From assembly GCA_947303465.1 (NCBI GenBank), contig CAMYYI010000007.1, positions 1 through 64,000 on the forward strand: a stretch of DNA of 64,000 nucleotides, in the 5' to 3' direction. The notes beneath the pieces are model-generated. The model saw only the letters and a list, made by a program, of their open reading frames with translations. It did no database searches and had not been told where the DNA came from. This document shows, piece after piece, positions 17,262 through 26,702 of the stretch; position 1 is the first letter of the stretch, and the number at the start of each line of letters is the position of its first letter. Source of the DNA: an uncultured Bacteroidales bacterium (GTDB lineage: Bacteria > Bacteroidota > Bacteroidia > Bacteroidales > UBA932). The position numbers and the translations under genes were made by a program.

Positions 17262-18245
17262 TTACGGGAATCTTTCGTTGATGACTTGCAGCGGGATGTG
17301 AAGCAGCCGGCTGATTTTCCGGTTATCTGCATGATACTCGAAATGAAGCACTTTAACTAACTCATCCTTTTGTGAAACGGTTAATAGAGCAGGTTTATCT
17401 GAGTTGAACCGCTGTTTGCACAGAGCATATACGATGCCGACCAATTCGTCATCAGTATAATAGTCTATATCACCAAGCAAAGCAGCAAGCTCCTTGTACG
17501 ATTCTACGTCTCTGGTCAGTTTGTAGATATAATGTCTGGCATCACGGAATACACCTTCACCAAGCGCCAAATCACAAAAAGAATAAGGAGCGAAATAATT
17601 ACCGATGACCATGTAGCAATCGGGATATTTGGTTTCCTTGGAGTGAAGCAAACGCATTTTTGCCCGTTGTGACAGCGAGCCAAACTGCCGCCCCTGGATA
17701 CACTTTGCTATCGGGTTGAAATAAAACGAGTTAGCACCATATTGAAACGAGAAAGGGGTCTGATCGGGATCCACTACGAAATTGTTCCTGTTTGTATATA
17801 CGATTTGATTTCGTAATGACTCCAAAGATTCGATGGCGATGGGTTCAGACGAAAAATGAGATAAGTCCAGGATTCGCTTTTCCTCTCTGAAGAACCTTGT
17901 CAACCGCTTTTTATAAAGGTTGAAAAACAATTGTGCGTCTTCTTTCCCATTACTTTGAACGATAAAGTGAACATGATTGCTCATTAGCTCAAAAGTAATA
18001 ATACGTACCTTAGAGTCATAAGCAGAAGTGGCGGCGGCTACCATCCCGAATTCATAATCGTCTGGGGTCTCAAAGATAATGTGCTGGAATGTGCCAGGGG
18101 TACAAACATGCCAAAACGAAAAACCATCCCAGAGGAGAGAATCAAATATTGCCCGACATCGCTTTTCTTTCTCTTGAAATGAGCGGGGCGAAACTGGCGT
18201 GCCCACAATTGAAGTCTTCATAGAATCGACAAAGATTAAGGTCAT
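17262..18245 (-). CDS. REP-associated tyrosine transposase (RAYT; Y1_Tnp family)
   Basis: 327 aa from the ATG at 18245. The open frame runs on to 18344, but that extension would translate a perfect-looking 5' hairpin, so the shorter start is preferred. The HUH metal-binding motif is HVH (91-93) in ELMSNHVHFIVQ, followed by a helix LYKKRLTRFFR and an aromatic FSFQYGANSFYFNP region typical of RAYTs. The family nicks and joins single-stranded DNA at REP hairpins. The catalytic tyrosine is unclear: Leu occupies the position before the Thr where RAYTs usually have Tyr, and Tyr111 is the nearest candidate. The gene is single-copy here and flanked by REP-like repeats on both sides. Confidence 0.8.
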   Translation of the reverse strand: MTLIFVDSMKTSIVGTPVSPRSFQEKEKRCRAIFDSLLWDGFSFWHVCTPGTFQHIIFETPDDYEFGMVAAATSAYDSKVRIITFELMSNHVHFIVQSNGKEDAQLFFNLYKKRLTRFFREEKRILDLSHFSSEPIAIESLESLRNQIVYTNRNNFVVDPDQTPFSFQYGANSFYFNPIAKCIQGRQFGSLSQRAKMRLLHSKETKYPDCYMVIGNYFAPYSFCDLALGEGVFRDARHYIYKLTRDVESYKELAALLGDIDYYTDDELVGIVYALCKQRFNSDKPALLTVSQKDELVKVLHFEYHADNRKISRLLHIPLQVINERFP

Positions 18246-18303
18246 AATCAACTCAAAGTTGAATATTAATCTCGGAAAAAACAAATCAGTCGCTGAAAAT
18301 AAA

Positions 18304-18342
18304 GAGTCAGTCGCATTTTGAGGGCAAAAATGCGGCTGACTC
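18304..18342. repeat. Long hairpin 5' of the RAYT gene
   Basis: GAGTCAGTCGCATTTT (18304-18319) pairs with AAAATGCGGCTGACTC (18327-18342), 16 bp with a single G-T mismatch and a 7-nt loop. It may be the transposase's recognition or self-regulation site, or an mRNA leader structure. Confidence 0.7.
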
Positions 18343-18358
18343 AAACTAAATTATACTT

Positions 18359-18406
18359 CCGGTAGCAATTATGGCATTAAATTGCTGCCGGCAGCAGACA
18401 TCATGT
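18359..18406. repeat. Right-flank REP-like hairpin of the RAYT locus
   Basis: CCGGTAGCAATT (18359-18370) pairs with AATTGCTGCCGG (18380-18391); the right arm carries the same ATTGCTGCCGG core as the left-flank units. GACATCATGT (18397-18406) is the inverse of ACATGATGTC at 17218-17227 on the other side of the gene. Together with the hairpin at 18304, this fills the gap to the next gene. Confidence 0.7.
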
Positions 18407-18457
18407 AGTATTTGTCGTGTTTTGCGCGGAAAGACACCCAGGGAATATGCACGTCCT

Positions 18458-19744
18458 TTAATCTACTACTGCGAACTGGGGATTCTCGATGTTCACGAAA
18501 GGAATGAAGAGGACGGGCGTGGTTTCTTTATAGACCCGGGAGTTTGCCAGGATGTATAAATCTCCACTTTTGGTTATGCAGTAATCAATACCGTCGGGGC
18601 TGAAAATGTTAGTGTCAATTTGAATGATTTCCTTATTCCGGGCCATATACAGGCCCCAGTTGACGATATTCCCGGCCTGATCGGGCTCTCCGTCCGGAGA
18701 ATATGCGACTACGCATACTTCGTTTCCGCGGACAACCATTTTAGGGCTATACGCGTCTTTCAGGCTGTAAATTGCTTTCTCGTTTTTGAAAAGCGTCACT
18801 ATACCGTCGCCAATATCTACCATGGAATACTCGTTCCCTTCACTGTCGAGAGAGCCGCACAGGAGGAGATGATCTGTGGGTAATTCGCGAGTGGAAGAAG
18901 TGCCGTCCGGTGACACGGTCAGGACGGACGGTCCGTTTGCCCAGACCCAGATATGAAGGTTTCCGCTCTCATCTTCGTCCATATCGATGATTCTGCCCCA
19001 CGGGATTGAACCGTCTGTCCGGGTACCGTCAGGGGAGATGACGGAATAATTGTTCTGATGGAAATAAAAGAACTTGCCGTGACGGGTTCTTATGAACTGC
19101 TCCTTGGGAAACCAGCGCATATCCGGATATGGTTTTGTGAAACTTATCCCAAGGTCGCGGCCATTGTGCTTAATGAAATACTCCCCGTTCCGTGATACGC
19201 CTTGCCATAGATTGCCCTGGGAATCTGATGATATGAAATGGCAGGTCTCGTCGGTCAATACGCCGTTGACAAGCAGTTTGTCTGAATAATCGAAGCCCTT
19301 TTCCATGCCGTCTTCAGGTCTAAGACCCGCATCTACGTCCCAGCATGTGTAATAAATGGTACCGTGCGAAGGTCCTTTCTGGACATTTACGGTAAAAGTC
19401 ACCTCATGTTCTCCAGATTTAATTGAAACCGAGGACTCGCCCCCGTGTATGGCATACAACATTCCCCAATAAAACATCAGTACGGAGGGGGCGCTGATGC
19501 TGAGCTCGGCATTTTCTTCCCGAACGCCCCACCAGCCGTCGCCGTCAGATGCGCCGGGACTCAGGTACTCGCCAATCTTGAGGTCGAAATGCTGACCGTC
19601 CTCCAGTTTGTCTGCGGTATTGTCGGGATTAATTATTACAAAGGAAAACTCCTTGGGCCGGGGAGTAAGGCCACCTAGTTCCTCGCATGACGAGAAGGAG
19701 AATAGAATAATAGCGGTTATGACAAATGCCAGCGACTGTTTCAT
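18458..19744 (-). CDS. Hypothetical lipoprotein, possibly beta-propeller
   Basis: 428 aa from the ATG at 19744. Signal MKQSLAFVITAIILFSFSSC gives lipidated Cys20. The mature part has repeated beta-strand units with D-x-x-G-N turns (DSQGNLW, DESGNLHIW, DSEGNEYS), which suggests a propeller-like fold. I do not recognise a named family. It has its own -7 box directly after the gapA terminator. The last 50 bp run up to the RAYT right flank. Confidence 0.65.
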   Translation of the reverse strand: MKQSLAFVITAIILFSFSSCEELGGLTPRPKEFSFVIINPDNTADKLEDGQHFDLKIGEYLSPGASDGDGWWGVREENAELSISAPSVLMFYWGMLYAIHGGESSVSIKSGEHEVTFTVNVQKGPSHGTIYYTCWDVDAGLRPEDGMEKGFDYSDKLLVNGVLTDETCHFISSDSQGNLWQGVSRNGEYFIKHNGRDLGISFTKPYPDMRWFPKEQFIRTRHGKFFYFHQNNYSVISPDGTRTDGSIPWGRIIDMDEDESGNLHIWVWANGPSVLTVSPDGTSSTRELPTDHLLLCGSLDSEGNEYSMVDIGDGIVTLFKNEKAIYSLKDAYSPKMVVRGNEVCVVAYSPDGEPDQAGNIVNWGLYMARNKEIIQIDTNIFSPDGIDYCITKSGDLYILANSRVYKETTPVLFIPFVNIENPQFAVVD

Positions 19745-19747
19745 GCA

Positions 19748-19755
19748 CAAATATA
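19748..19755 (-). promoter_or_regulatory. -7 box abutting the gapA terminator
   Basis: TATATTTG ends 3 nt before the ATG at 19744, the shortest spacing in this window, and begins right after the T-run of the upstream terminator. Confidence 0.6.
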
Positions 19756-19756
19756 C

Positions 19757-19788
19757 AAAAAACAGGGCGACCCGCAAAGGCCGCCCTG
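19757..19788 (-). terminator. Intrinsic terminator of gapA
   Basis: Stem CAGGGCG...CGCCCTG (19763-19769 with 19782-19788), extended by two more pairs after one mismatch, followed on the minus strand by six T (19762-19757). It lies 21 bp after the gapA stop. Confidence 0.8.
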
Positions 19789-19808
19789 AAAAGTCAACGA
19801 AAGCAAGA

Positions 19809-20825
<1,017 letters not shown>

Positions 20826-20855
20826 TTAACAATATATTTGTCCTAATTGGCGGCG

Positions 20856-20863
20856 CAAATTTA
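20856..20863 (-). promoter_or_regulatory. -7 box of gapA
   Basis: TAAATTTG, about 48 nt before the gapA ATG, leaves a leader of roughly 42 nt, longer than for most genes here. Confidence 0.5.
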
Positions 20864-20885
20864 TCAAAAAATTACGTAATTTCCT

Positions 20886-20893
20886 TATATTTG
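20886..20893 (+). promoter_or_regulatory. -7 box of surE
   Basis: TATATTTG, 23 nt before the surE ATG. It lies only 23 bp from the divergent gapA box, so the two promoters overlap. Confidence 0.55.
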
Positions 20894-20916
20894 CAGATAT
20901 ATTTTTCGGAAAAAAG

Positions 20917-21744
20917 ATGAGAATCCTTGTTACCAACGACGACGGCTTTCAAGCCCGCGGCCTGAGAAGCCTTGTGTGGGCCCTCAGACCTTTCGGAGAC
21001 CTGACCATAGTTTCCCCCAAGCGTGCGCAAAGCGGCATGTCGATGGCGGTCAGCATGGGATTCAGGCCTATAGCAGTCAAGCACATAGAAACTCTGCCGG
21101 GGGAGGACTGGTGGTATCTGGACGGAACGCCCGCCAGCTGCGTCAAGTACGGTATAGACAACATATTCTTCCCGGAGAAGCCTGACCTTGTGGTCTCCGG
21201 CATCAATCACGGCAACAATGCTGCTACCGCCACCCTGTACTCCGGAACCATAGGAGCCACCATGGAAGGTACGCTGAACGGCATACCGTCGGTGGGCGTA
21301 AGTCTGGACACTTTTGCTGATGATGCCGACTTTTCCGCCGTGGAGCAGCTGTTTCCCGGCATACTCCGCAAGCTGCTGGCCAACTTTTCCACCCGGAAAG
21401 GCACTTTCTACAACGTCAACTTCCCGAATCTTCCGGCCTCAGAGATAAAGGGCATACGTCCCGCCCGCATGGGATATGCCCACTGGGAAAAGGAATACGT
21501 GCCGTATGAGTCCGATTTCCTGGCTTCCCACGGCCTTGGACAGTCGTTCGCCGCCCGCGCCTATGCGGATTCCAAGCTGCCGGACGAGGACCTCTACGTG
21601 ATGGCCGGCGACTTCGTGAGCGAGCCGGACAATCTGCCGGATGCAGACCATCTGCTGATGGCAAAGGGATATATCACTATCACCCCGCAGAATATCTATA
21701 ACACCGACCTGCAGGAACTGGAACGCCTATGCGATATTATCTGA
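20917..21744 (+). CDS. surE: 5'/3'-nucleotidase SurE
   Basis: 275 aa. The N-terminal NDDGF (8-12) supplies the Asp-Asp metal ligands, and DGTPASCVKYG and SGINHGNN are the other two conserved blocks. SurE dephosphorylates nucleoside monophosphates in the cytoplasm. lpxB starts 16 bp before its stop, and the M48 peptidase gene then overlaps lpxB by 4 bp, giving a compact three-gene unit. Confidence 0.95.
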   Translation: MRILVTNDDGFQARGLRSLVWALRPFGDLTIVSPKRAQSGMSMAVSMGFRPIAVKHIETLPGEDWWYLDGTPASCVKYGIDNIFFPEKPDLVVSGINHGNNAATATLYSGTIGATMEGTLNGIPSVGVSLDTFADDADFSAVEQLFPGILRKLLANFSTRKGTFYNVNFPNLPASEIKGIRPARMGYAHWEKEYVPYESDFLASHGLGQSFAARAYADSKLPDEDLYVMAGDFVSEPDNLPDADHLLMAKGYITITPQNIYNTDLQELERLCDII

Positions 21745-22844
21745 TAGCAGGAGAGGCCTCCGGAGACCTTCACGGCAGCAATCTGATGAAGGGGCTGGGA
21801 GCGGAAGATCCGGCAGCGGAATTCCGTTTCTGGGGAGGCGACCTGATGTCGGAAGCGGCGGGTGGAAAAGCGCCCGTGGTGCATTACAGAGACTGCGCGG
21901 TGATGGGGATTGCGGAGGTGCTGGCGAAGGCCGGCCGCCTGGGACGCAACCTGAAGTACTGCAAGCAGGATATCGCCGGATGGAAGCCGGACGTGGTCAT
22001 ACTGATAGATTACCCGGGATTCAACTTCCGGATTGCGCGTTTCTGTCACGAAAGGGGAGTGCGGGTATTCTGGTACATCGCGCCCAAGACCTGGGCCTCC
22101 AGGGCTGCCAGGAACCGCAAGCTGAAGGCCTGGGTGGACAAGCTGTTCGTGGTATTCCCGTTCGAGGTGCCGTATTTCTCTGCCAGGAACATACCCTTCG
22201 TATATAAGGGCAACCCCCTTGTTGATGCCGTAGACGGCCATGAGTACAGAAGCCCTTTCAAGGGGAAGTACCTCGCCCTGCTCCCCGGCTCCAGAAAGGC
22301 GGAAATAAACCGCATGATGCCCGTCTGCATGAAGGTGGCGGACGTCCTGGGAATGGATGTGCTGATTGCCGGCGCCCCTTCCAGAACGGCCGCTGACTAC
22401 GAAAAGTTTATTTCTACCCGCAGCAACGTACACCTTATGTTCGGCCGCACTTACGATATACTCAAGTATGCCGACGCCGCCATAGTGAATTCCGGCACCG
22501 CGTCGCTGGAAGCAGCCCTGACAGGCACTCCGCAGGTGGTCTGCTGGAGCAGCAGCTGGCTGACATTCTTCGTGGCGGACAAGATATGGGGCGTGAGGCG
22601 GCGGATCAAATACGTCTCCCTGGGCAACCTTTGCCTCGGACGCCAGGCGTTCCGGGAGCTTATCCAGGGCGACTTTACCGTAGATGCCGTATGCGACGAG
22701 GTGCGGCGCCTCCTGGAAAACAAACCTTACCGCCGGCATATGAAGGAAGACTGCGCAGAGATTCGCGAAAGCCTCGGCGGCAGCGGCACCTCGACTGCAG
22801 TAGCCCGCGCCATGATAGACGAATTAAAATCCAACACAATATGA
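21729..22844 (+). CDS. lpxB: Lipid-A-disaccharide synthase
   Basis: 371 aa. It begins YYLIAGEASGDLHG, the hallmark of LpxB, with a VMGIAEVL segment and the GT19 C-terminal region (VNSGTASLEAALTGTPQVV) for UDP-sugar binding. It condenses UDP-diacyl-glucosamine with lipid X on the inner membrane face, in lipid A synthesis. Its presence confirms a Gram-negative, LPS-bearing cell. Confidence 0.95.
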   Translation: MRYYLIAGEASGDLHGSNLMKGLGAEDPAAEFRFWGGDLMSEAAGGKAPVVHYRDCAVMGIAEVLAKAGRLGRNLKYCKQDIAGWKPDVVILIDYPGFNFRIARFCHERGVRVFWYIAPKTWASRAARNRKLKAWVDKLFVVFPFEVPYFSARNIPFVYKGNPLVDAVDGHEYRSPFKGKYLALLPGSRKAEINRMMPVCMKVADVLGMDVLIAGAPSRTAADYEKFISTRSNVHLMFGRTYDILKYADAAIVNSGTASLEAALTGTPQVVCWSSSWLTFFVADKIWGVRRRIKYVSLGNLCLGRQAFRELIQGDFTVDAVCDEVRRLLENKPYRRHMKEDCAEIRESLGGSGTSTAVARAMIDELKSNTI

Positions 22845-23617
22845 AAAGACTAATTGCTATTTGCTTCTCGGTGCTGTCCCTGTGCAGCTGCTCGATTCTC
22901 TCCCAGATTCAGTGGAATCCCGAAGGACTTGCTTCTGCCGCCGGCAAGACCATTACTGCGGCGAGTATTACAGACGACCAGATAGTGGCCCTCTGCCAGC
23001 AGACCGTAGCTTCTCTCGACCAGCAGAACCAGCTGGCCGGAAGCGCATATCAGAACCGCCTTGCCCGCCTCCTCAAGGGAGTTGACCAGATAGACGGCCT
23101 GCCGGTTAACTACAAGGTTTACAAGACGGACGAAATCAATGCCTTCGCCTGCGGAGACGGCTCCATTCGTGTTTATTCCGGCCTCATGGATGTAATGAAC
23201 GACGAAGAACTCGTTGCAATCATAGGCCATGAACTCGGCCACGTGACGCACCAGGACACCAAGAAGGCACTCAAGAACGCTTACATATCTTCTGCGGCTC
23301 GCGACGTTGTGGGCTCTGCCGGTTCCTATGGTGCACTCATTGCTAACCTGCTCGGCGATATGGGCGAGGCCCTTGTGAGCGCTCAGTTCTCACAGGCCCA
23401 GGAGTACAAGGCAGACCAGCACGGATTCGAATTCGCACTTCAGCGCGGATATGGCCCCCACAGCATGGAGAACGCATTAAACAAACTGCTCACCCTTTCG
23501 GGGAGCAGCACAAACAGTATCGTTTCCCATATGTTCGCTTCACATCCCCAGACCGAAAAGAGGGTTGAGAAGATGAAGAAAGCGGCGGAAGACTACGAAG
23601 CTAGATCTTCGCGATAG
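22841..23617 (+). CDS. M48 family metallopeptidase lipoprotein (BepA/LoiP-like)
   Basis: 258 aa from the ATG at 22841, which overlaps the lpxB stop. The signal MKRLIAICFSVLSLCSC places the lipid Cys near residue 15-17. The zinc motif HELGH is at 130-134 (IIGHELGHVTHQD) and the third ligand lies in QEYKADQHG. It probably acts at the outer membrane in protein quality control, as BepA and LoiP do; that role is inferred. Its 3' end overlaps the convergent pssA gene by 17 bp. Confidence 0.9.
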   Translation: MKRLIAICFSVLSLCSCSILSQIQWNPEGLASAAGKTITAASITDDQIVALCQQTVASLDQQNQLAGSAYQNRLARLLKGVDQIDGLPVNYKVYKTDEINAFACGDGSIRVYSGLMDVMNDEELVAIIGHELGHVTHQDTKKALKNAYISSAARDVVGSAGSYGALIANLLGDMGEALVSAQFSQAQEYKADQHGFEFALQRGYGPHSMENALNKLLTLSGSSTNSIVSHMFASHPQTEKRVEKMKKAAEDYEARSSR

Positions 23618-24314
23618 CGTACACCAGGTTTTTCAGCACGTAGGCTGTAAGGCTGAGCAGTACGGCCAGCGACCAGTCCAGACGACATATCACAACTACA
23701 AGGATGGCGGCAAGCACGATGAATGCGAACGCCATCCTTTTGTTTTTCAGCAGTTGCGGATCGTCTGCATGGAACTTGAACGAGAACATAGGAATCTCGC
23801 TCACCAGCAGGGCCGCAAGGCACACGCTCAGCGCCGGAATGAATACCGGACCGGCGCACCAGGCAGACAGGAAAGAACCGGGATCCACGGCGACATAGTA
23901 ACACAGCGAGCCGGCAATAAGGGCGCTGGCAGGCGTGGGGAGCCCCAGGAACGAATCGCCCTGACGGGTGTCCACATTGAATTTTGCCAGCCGCAGGCCG
24001 CTGCACAGGGCGATAACCAGAGGAATCCAGCAAACCCAGCTCTCTCCGAACATGCAGGTGCGGGAGCAGTTGTACAGCATAACGGAAGGCAGAACTCCGA
24101 AAGATACCATGTCGCTTAGAGAATCCAGCTCTTTGCCAAGGTCTGAATAAGCCCCCAGCGCACGGGCGGCAGCGCCGTCCAGGAAATCGGCGGCAGATGC
24201 AGCCAGCATAAGGATAAAGGCGATATCCGGGCGCCCCTTGAATGCAAAAACAACCCCGATGATCCCGCAAAGGAGATTCATCGAGGTTATCATGTCTGGA
24301 ATATACTTCTTCAT
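23601..24314 (-). CDS. pssA: CDP-diacylglycerol-serine O-phosphatidyltransferase
   Basis: 237 aa, multi-spanning. The CDP-alcohol phosphatidyltransferase motif D-G-x2-A-R-x8-G-x3-D-x3-D is present as DGAAARALGAYSDLGKELDSLSD (split over residues ~46-68). It makes phosphatidylserine, the precursor of phosphatidylethanolamine, in the inner membrane. It lies 3 bp after the C1 peptidase gene and is probably co-transcribed with it. Another long frame in the same region is a shadow. Confidence 0.93.
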   Translation of the reverse strand: MKKYIPDMITSMNLLCGIIGVVFAFKGRPDIAFILMLAASAADFLDGAAARALGAYSDLGKELDSLSDMVSFGVLPSVMLYNCSRTCMFGESWVCWIPLVIALCSGLRLAKFNVDTRQGDSFLGLPTPASALIAGSLCYYVAVDPGSFLSAWCAGPVFIPALSVCLAALLVSEIPMFSFKFHADDPQLLKNKRMAFAFIVLAAILVVVICRLDWSLAVLLSLTAYVLKNLVYAIAKI

Positions 24315-24317
24315 TGC

Positions 24318-25514
24318 TTACTTGATGCCGAGTTTGGCCTTGATATCCTTGGGGAGAGCATCCTTGTGCACTATGATGTCAAGTGACTGCCCTTTTACGT
24401 AAGCCTCTGTGGCATACCAGATTCCGTTATATTTACCGGTAACTCCCCAGGAGTTCTTGACCATGTAGTATTTCTTGCCGTCCTGATCCCTGGCGATGCC
24501 GAAGATCTGCATGCCGTGGTCGTCCGTCATGGTCTTGTTGTCAAAGTCTATCTGGCGGGATTCCTGGGTGGGTACGGCCTCCACGATCTTCACCGGCGGA
24601 CGTGCAGGGCCGCCGTCTGCCTTTCCAACCCAGCGCTCCTGATCGGAACCGGCGGAGTTGGTGGCTTCTACGTCAACCAGGACCGCAAGGCCGGTGCGGT
24701 TGAAGCCGGGATGACTGACATCTGCACCCCAGGCAAGGGTGTATCCGTTATTTATGGCATTGTCGACGACCGACATGAATTCGTCGATGGGGAGGTTCCA
24801 CGCCTGGTCCCAGCGCCAGTTGTCTTCTACCTCTACAGCAAATTTGGTGTAGAACGGATGATGCGTGAAGCTGGTGAGCGATACATAGTCGGCGGGGTTG
24901 ATCTTAAGAGCGTCGCGGTAGCTGGCGGGAGTGTATTCCTTGCCATCAACCACAAAAGTCTCCGGCCGCTTGCCCAGATACTCGTCGAGGACAGCCTGCA
25001 CGGCCCTCTTCCAGGCGGTGCTGAGAGTTCTGTTGGGATTCTTGATGACGGCGTCCAGCATGGCGTGCAGGACAGCATCCATCTCGCCGGTGACGGGCAG
25101 CTCGGTACCATAGTTGAGACCGGGCATCTCGGAGTTGGGCACGATGCCGTGGTCGCGGATAACGTCTAGCACGTCATCTCCTTCCGAGCCGATGGCATAG
25201 TTGAGCTTGCCGTCCAGGCGTACATATTTGACGGCCCTCTCCATGTAGGAATTGCTGACCACGAAGAACTCGGAGAAGTCAGGGTATTTGAGGGTGTCTG
25301 TTATCTTGTTGATACGTATGGCTTCGGACTCTATGAAACCTATTCCGGAATAGGCCCAGCAGGTGCCGCTGCGATACTGGTTCTTCACGGGCGTGATGGG
25401 GTTGGCCTTGACCGTGGTGAACTGATAATCGGGGAATTGTATTGCAGGCTTTGGCTGTGCGAAAGCACCGGCGGCGACAAATCCGAGCGCCAGGATAATC
25501 AATAACTTCTTCAT
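24318..25514 (-). CDS. C1-family cysteine peptidase (aminopeptidase C/bleomycin hydrolase type), exported
   Basis: 398 aa. A signal peptide (1-20, ending AGAFAQ) is unusual for cytoplasmic PepC but common in Bacteroidetes. Catalytic Cys52 lies in SGTCWAYSG, the His in DDHGMQIFG and the Asn in MVKNSWG, the full papain triad. The size fits the PepC group. It probably degrades peptides in the periplasm. Its promoter is 22 nt upstream. Confidence 0.9.
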   Translation of the reverse strand: MKKLLIILALGFVAAGAFAQPKPAIQFPDYQFTTVKANPITPVKNQYRSGTCWAYSGIGFIESEAIRINKITDTLKYPDFSEFFVVSNSYMERAVKYVRLDGKLNYAIGSEGDDVLDVIRDHGIVPNSEMPGLNYGTELPVTGEMDAVLHAMLDAVIKNPNRTLSTAWKRAVQAVLDEYLGKRPETFVVDGKEYTPASYRDALKINPADYVSLTSFTHHPFYTKFAVEVEDNWRWDQAWNLPIDEFMSVVDNAINNGYTLAWGADVSHPGFNRTGLAVLVDVEATNSAGSDQERWVGKADGGPARPPVKIVEAVPTQESRQIDFDNKTMTDDHGMQIFGIARDQDGKKYYMVKNSWGVTGKYNGIWYATEAYVKGQSLDIIVHKDALPKDIKAKLGIK

Positions 25515-25535
25515 TTTTCTTTATTCTAAGACTCA

Positions 25536-25543
25536 CAAATATA
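25536..25543 (-). promoter_or_regulatory. -7 box of the C1 peptidase gene
   Basis: TATATTTG on the minus strand, 21 nt before the ATG at 25514. Confidence 0.55.
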
Positions 25544-25592
25544 AGGAAATTTGCAAAAATGTGAGTAACTTGCGGTGTTTTTTACTGACCAT

Positions 25593-26702
25593 ATGCATAT
25601 GCGTAGAATCATAGTTCCCGTTCTTCCGCTTTTACTGGCCTTGCTCTCCTGCGAGCCCGGCGTCCAGAGCGGACGGGACACCATAAGTCTTGTGAAAGCC
25701 ATAGCCTCCGATACGGGGGCCCCTGAGCACTCGATGCTGGCTTCGTTCCACAAGGTGCCTGCATCCGGTGATATCTATATCGTCGGCGCCCCTGGATCCT
25801 GCGACCTGATCTGCCGGGACTTCGTAAGCTGCGACGTCCATGAGAATGCGAGGGGCAGGGAATGGAGCGACGGGCTCAAGGACTTCGCAGGGGAGACCTT
25901 CGCCTGCGTAAGGGACTCCGAAAACACGCCTTACAGCAGCCTGGCCTCGCAAAAAGGGGAAGATGCCCTGCGGGAACTGGCAGTAAGGTATGCGGTCTCG
26001 GCCCTGTCTCCCAAATGCAGCGTGAGCATCTATGACCTGGACGGCAACCACGCAAAGAATCCTGCCAAACTCATTATCCTGGCCGATCCCTGGCTGCTGG
26101 ACAAGGGTAAGTTCGACATAGACACGCTGTTTACGCTGACCGGCTGCAAGGTGCCGGTGGTTTCCCCTCAGAAACTGCTTCTGGATGCCGCCCTGGGCGG
26201 AGACAGGAAATGCTTCAACTGCGGCATACTCTGTGACTCCCTTTACCTCTCCGGCGGCGTTTATCCGGCCCTTTTTGCCAGTGAGGCCAGGAGCCGCGAC
26301 ATTGTGGGCGCACGTTGCTTTACGGCAGCCACGCCCGCTTCCGGAGGCGTTCTGGGTTCGTTCCTGGACGCTTATCTTGAAGCCGGCAATTCAGAGCCGC
26401 TGGATGTCCTGCTGATAGACGACTGGAGCGTGAATCCTGAATCCGTGCAGGCGGAACTGAATGCGATTAACGATTTCAGCAGGGAAGAATATCTGCGTTA
26501 CGGCAAGCTTCTGGCCGGGGACTTTGCAGTGCTGAACTCCTCGGCGATTACCATGTCGGCATGCTACAACCTGCTGAGGGAACGCAGCCTCTTCACCCAC
26601 AGGATTGCTCAGCCGGATTCTGTCAACTATGCAGTCAAGCCCTATCCCAACGCCTCCGACATGCAGTTCCTTTTGATTCCTGCAGAGAATGTTCAAGATT
26701 AG
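25593..26702 (+). CDS. Hypothetical lipoprotein
   Basis: 369 aa from the ATG at 25593 (a second ATG at 25599 is equally possible). The signal MRRIIVPVLPLLLALLSC ends in a lipobox Cys. I do not recognise the family. The mature region has alternating hydrophobic strands (KLIILADPWLLD, LDVLLIDDW) resembling a periplasmic-binding or Rossmann-like fold, but no motif decides it. The next gene starts 14 bp before its stop, so they are probably coupled. Confidence 0.6.
   Translation: MHMRRIIVPVLPLLLALLSCEPGVQSGRDTISLVKAIASDTGAPEHSMLASFHKVPASGDIYIVGAPGSCDLICRDFVSCDVHENARGREWSDGLKDFAGETFACVRDSENTPYSSLASQKGEDALRELAVRYAVSALSPKCSVSIYDLDGNHAKNPAKLIILADPWLLDKGKFDIDTLFTLTGCKVPVVSPQKLLLDAALGGDRKCFNCGILCDSLYLSGGVYPALFASEARSRDIVGARCFTAATPASGGVLGSFLDAYLEAGNSEPLDVLLIDDWSVNPESVQAELNAINDFSREEYLRYGKLLAGDFAVLNSSAITMSACYNLLRERSLFTHRIAQPDSVNYAVKPYPNASDMQFLLIPAENVQD

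Noticed and set aside
18246..18344. 33-residue N-terminal extension of the RAYT
   Set aside because: It would translate the 18304-18342 hairpin; a regulatory or recognition structure is more likely.
23593..24270. 225-aa minus-strand ORF overlapping pssA
   Set aside because: Alternative frame; the pssA frame has the CDP-alcohol transferase motif and membrane helices.
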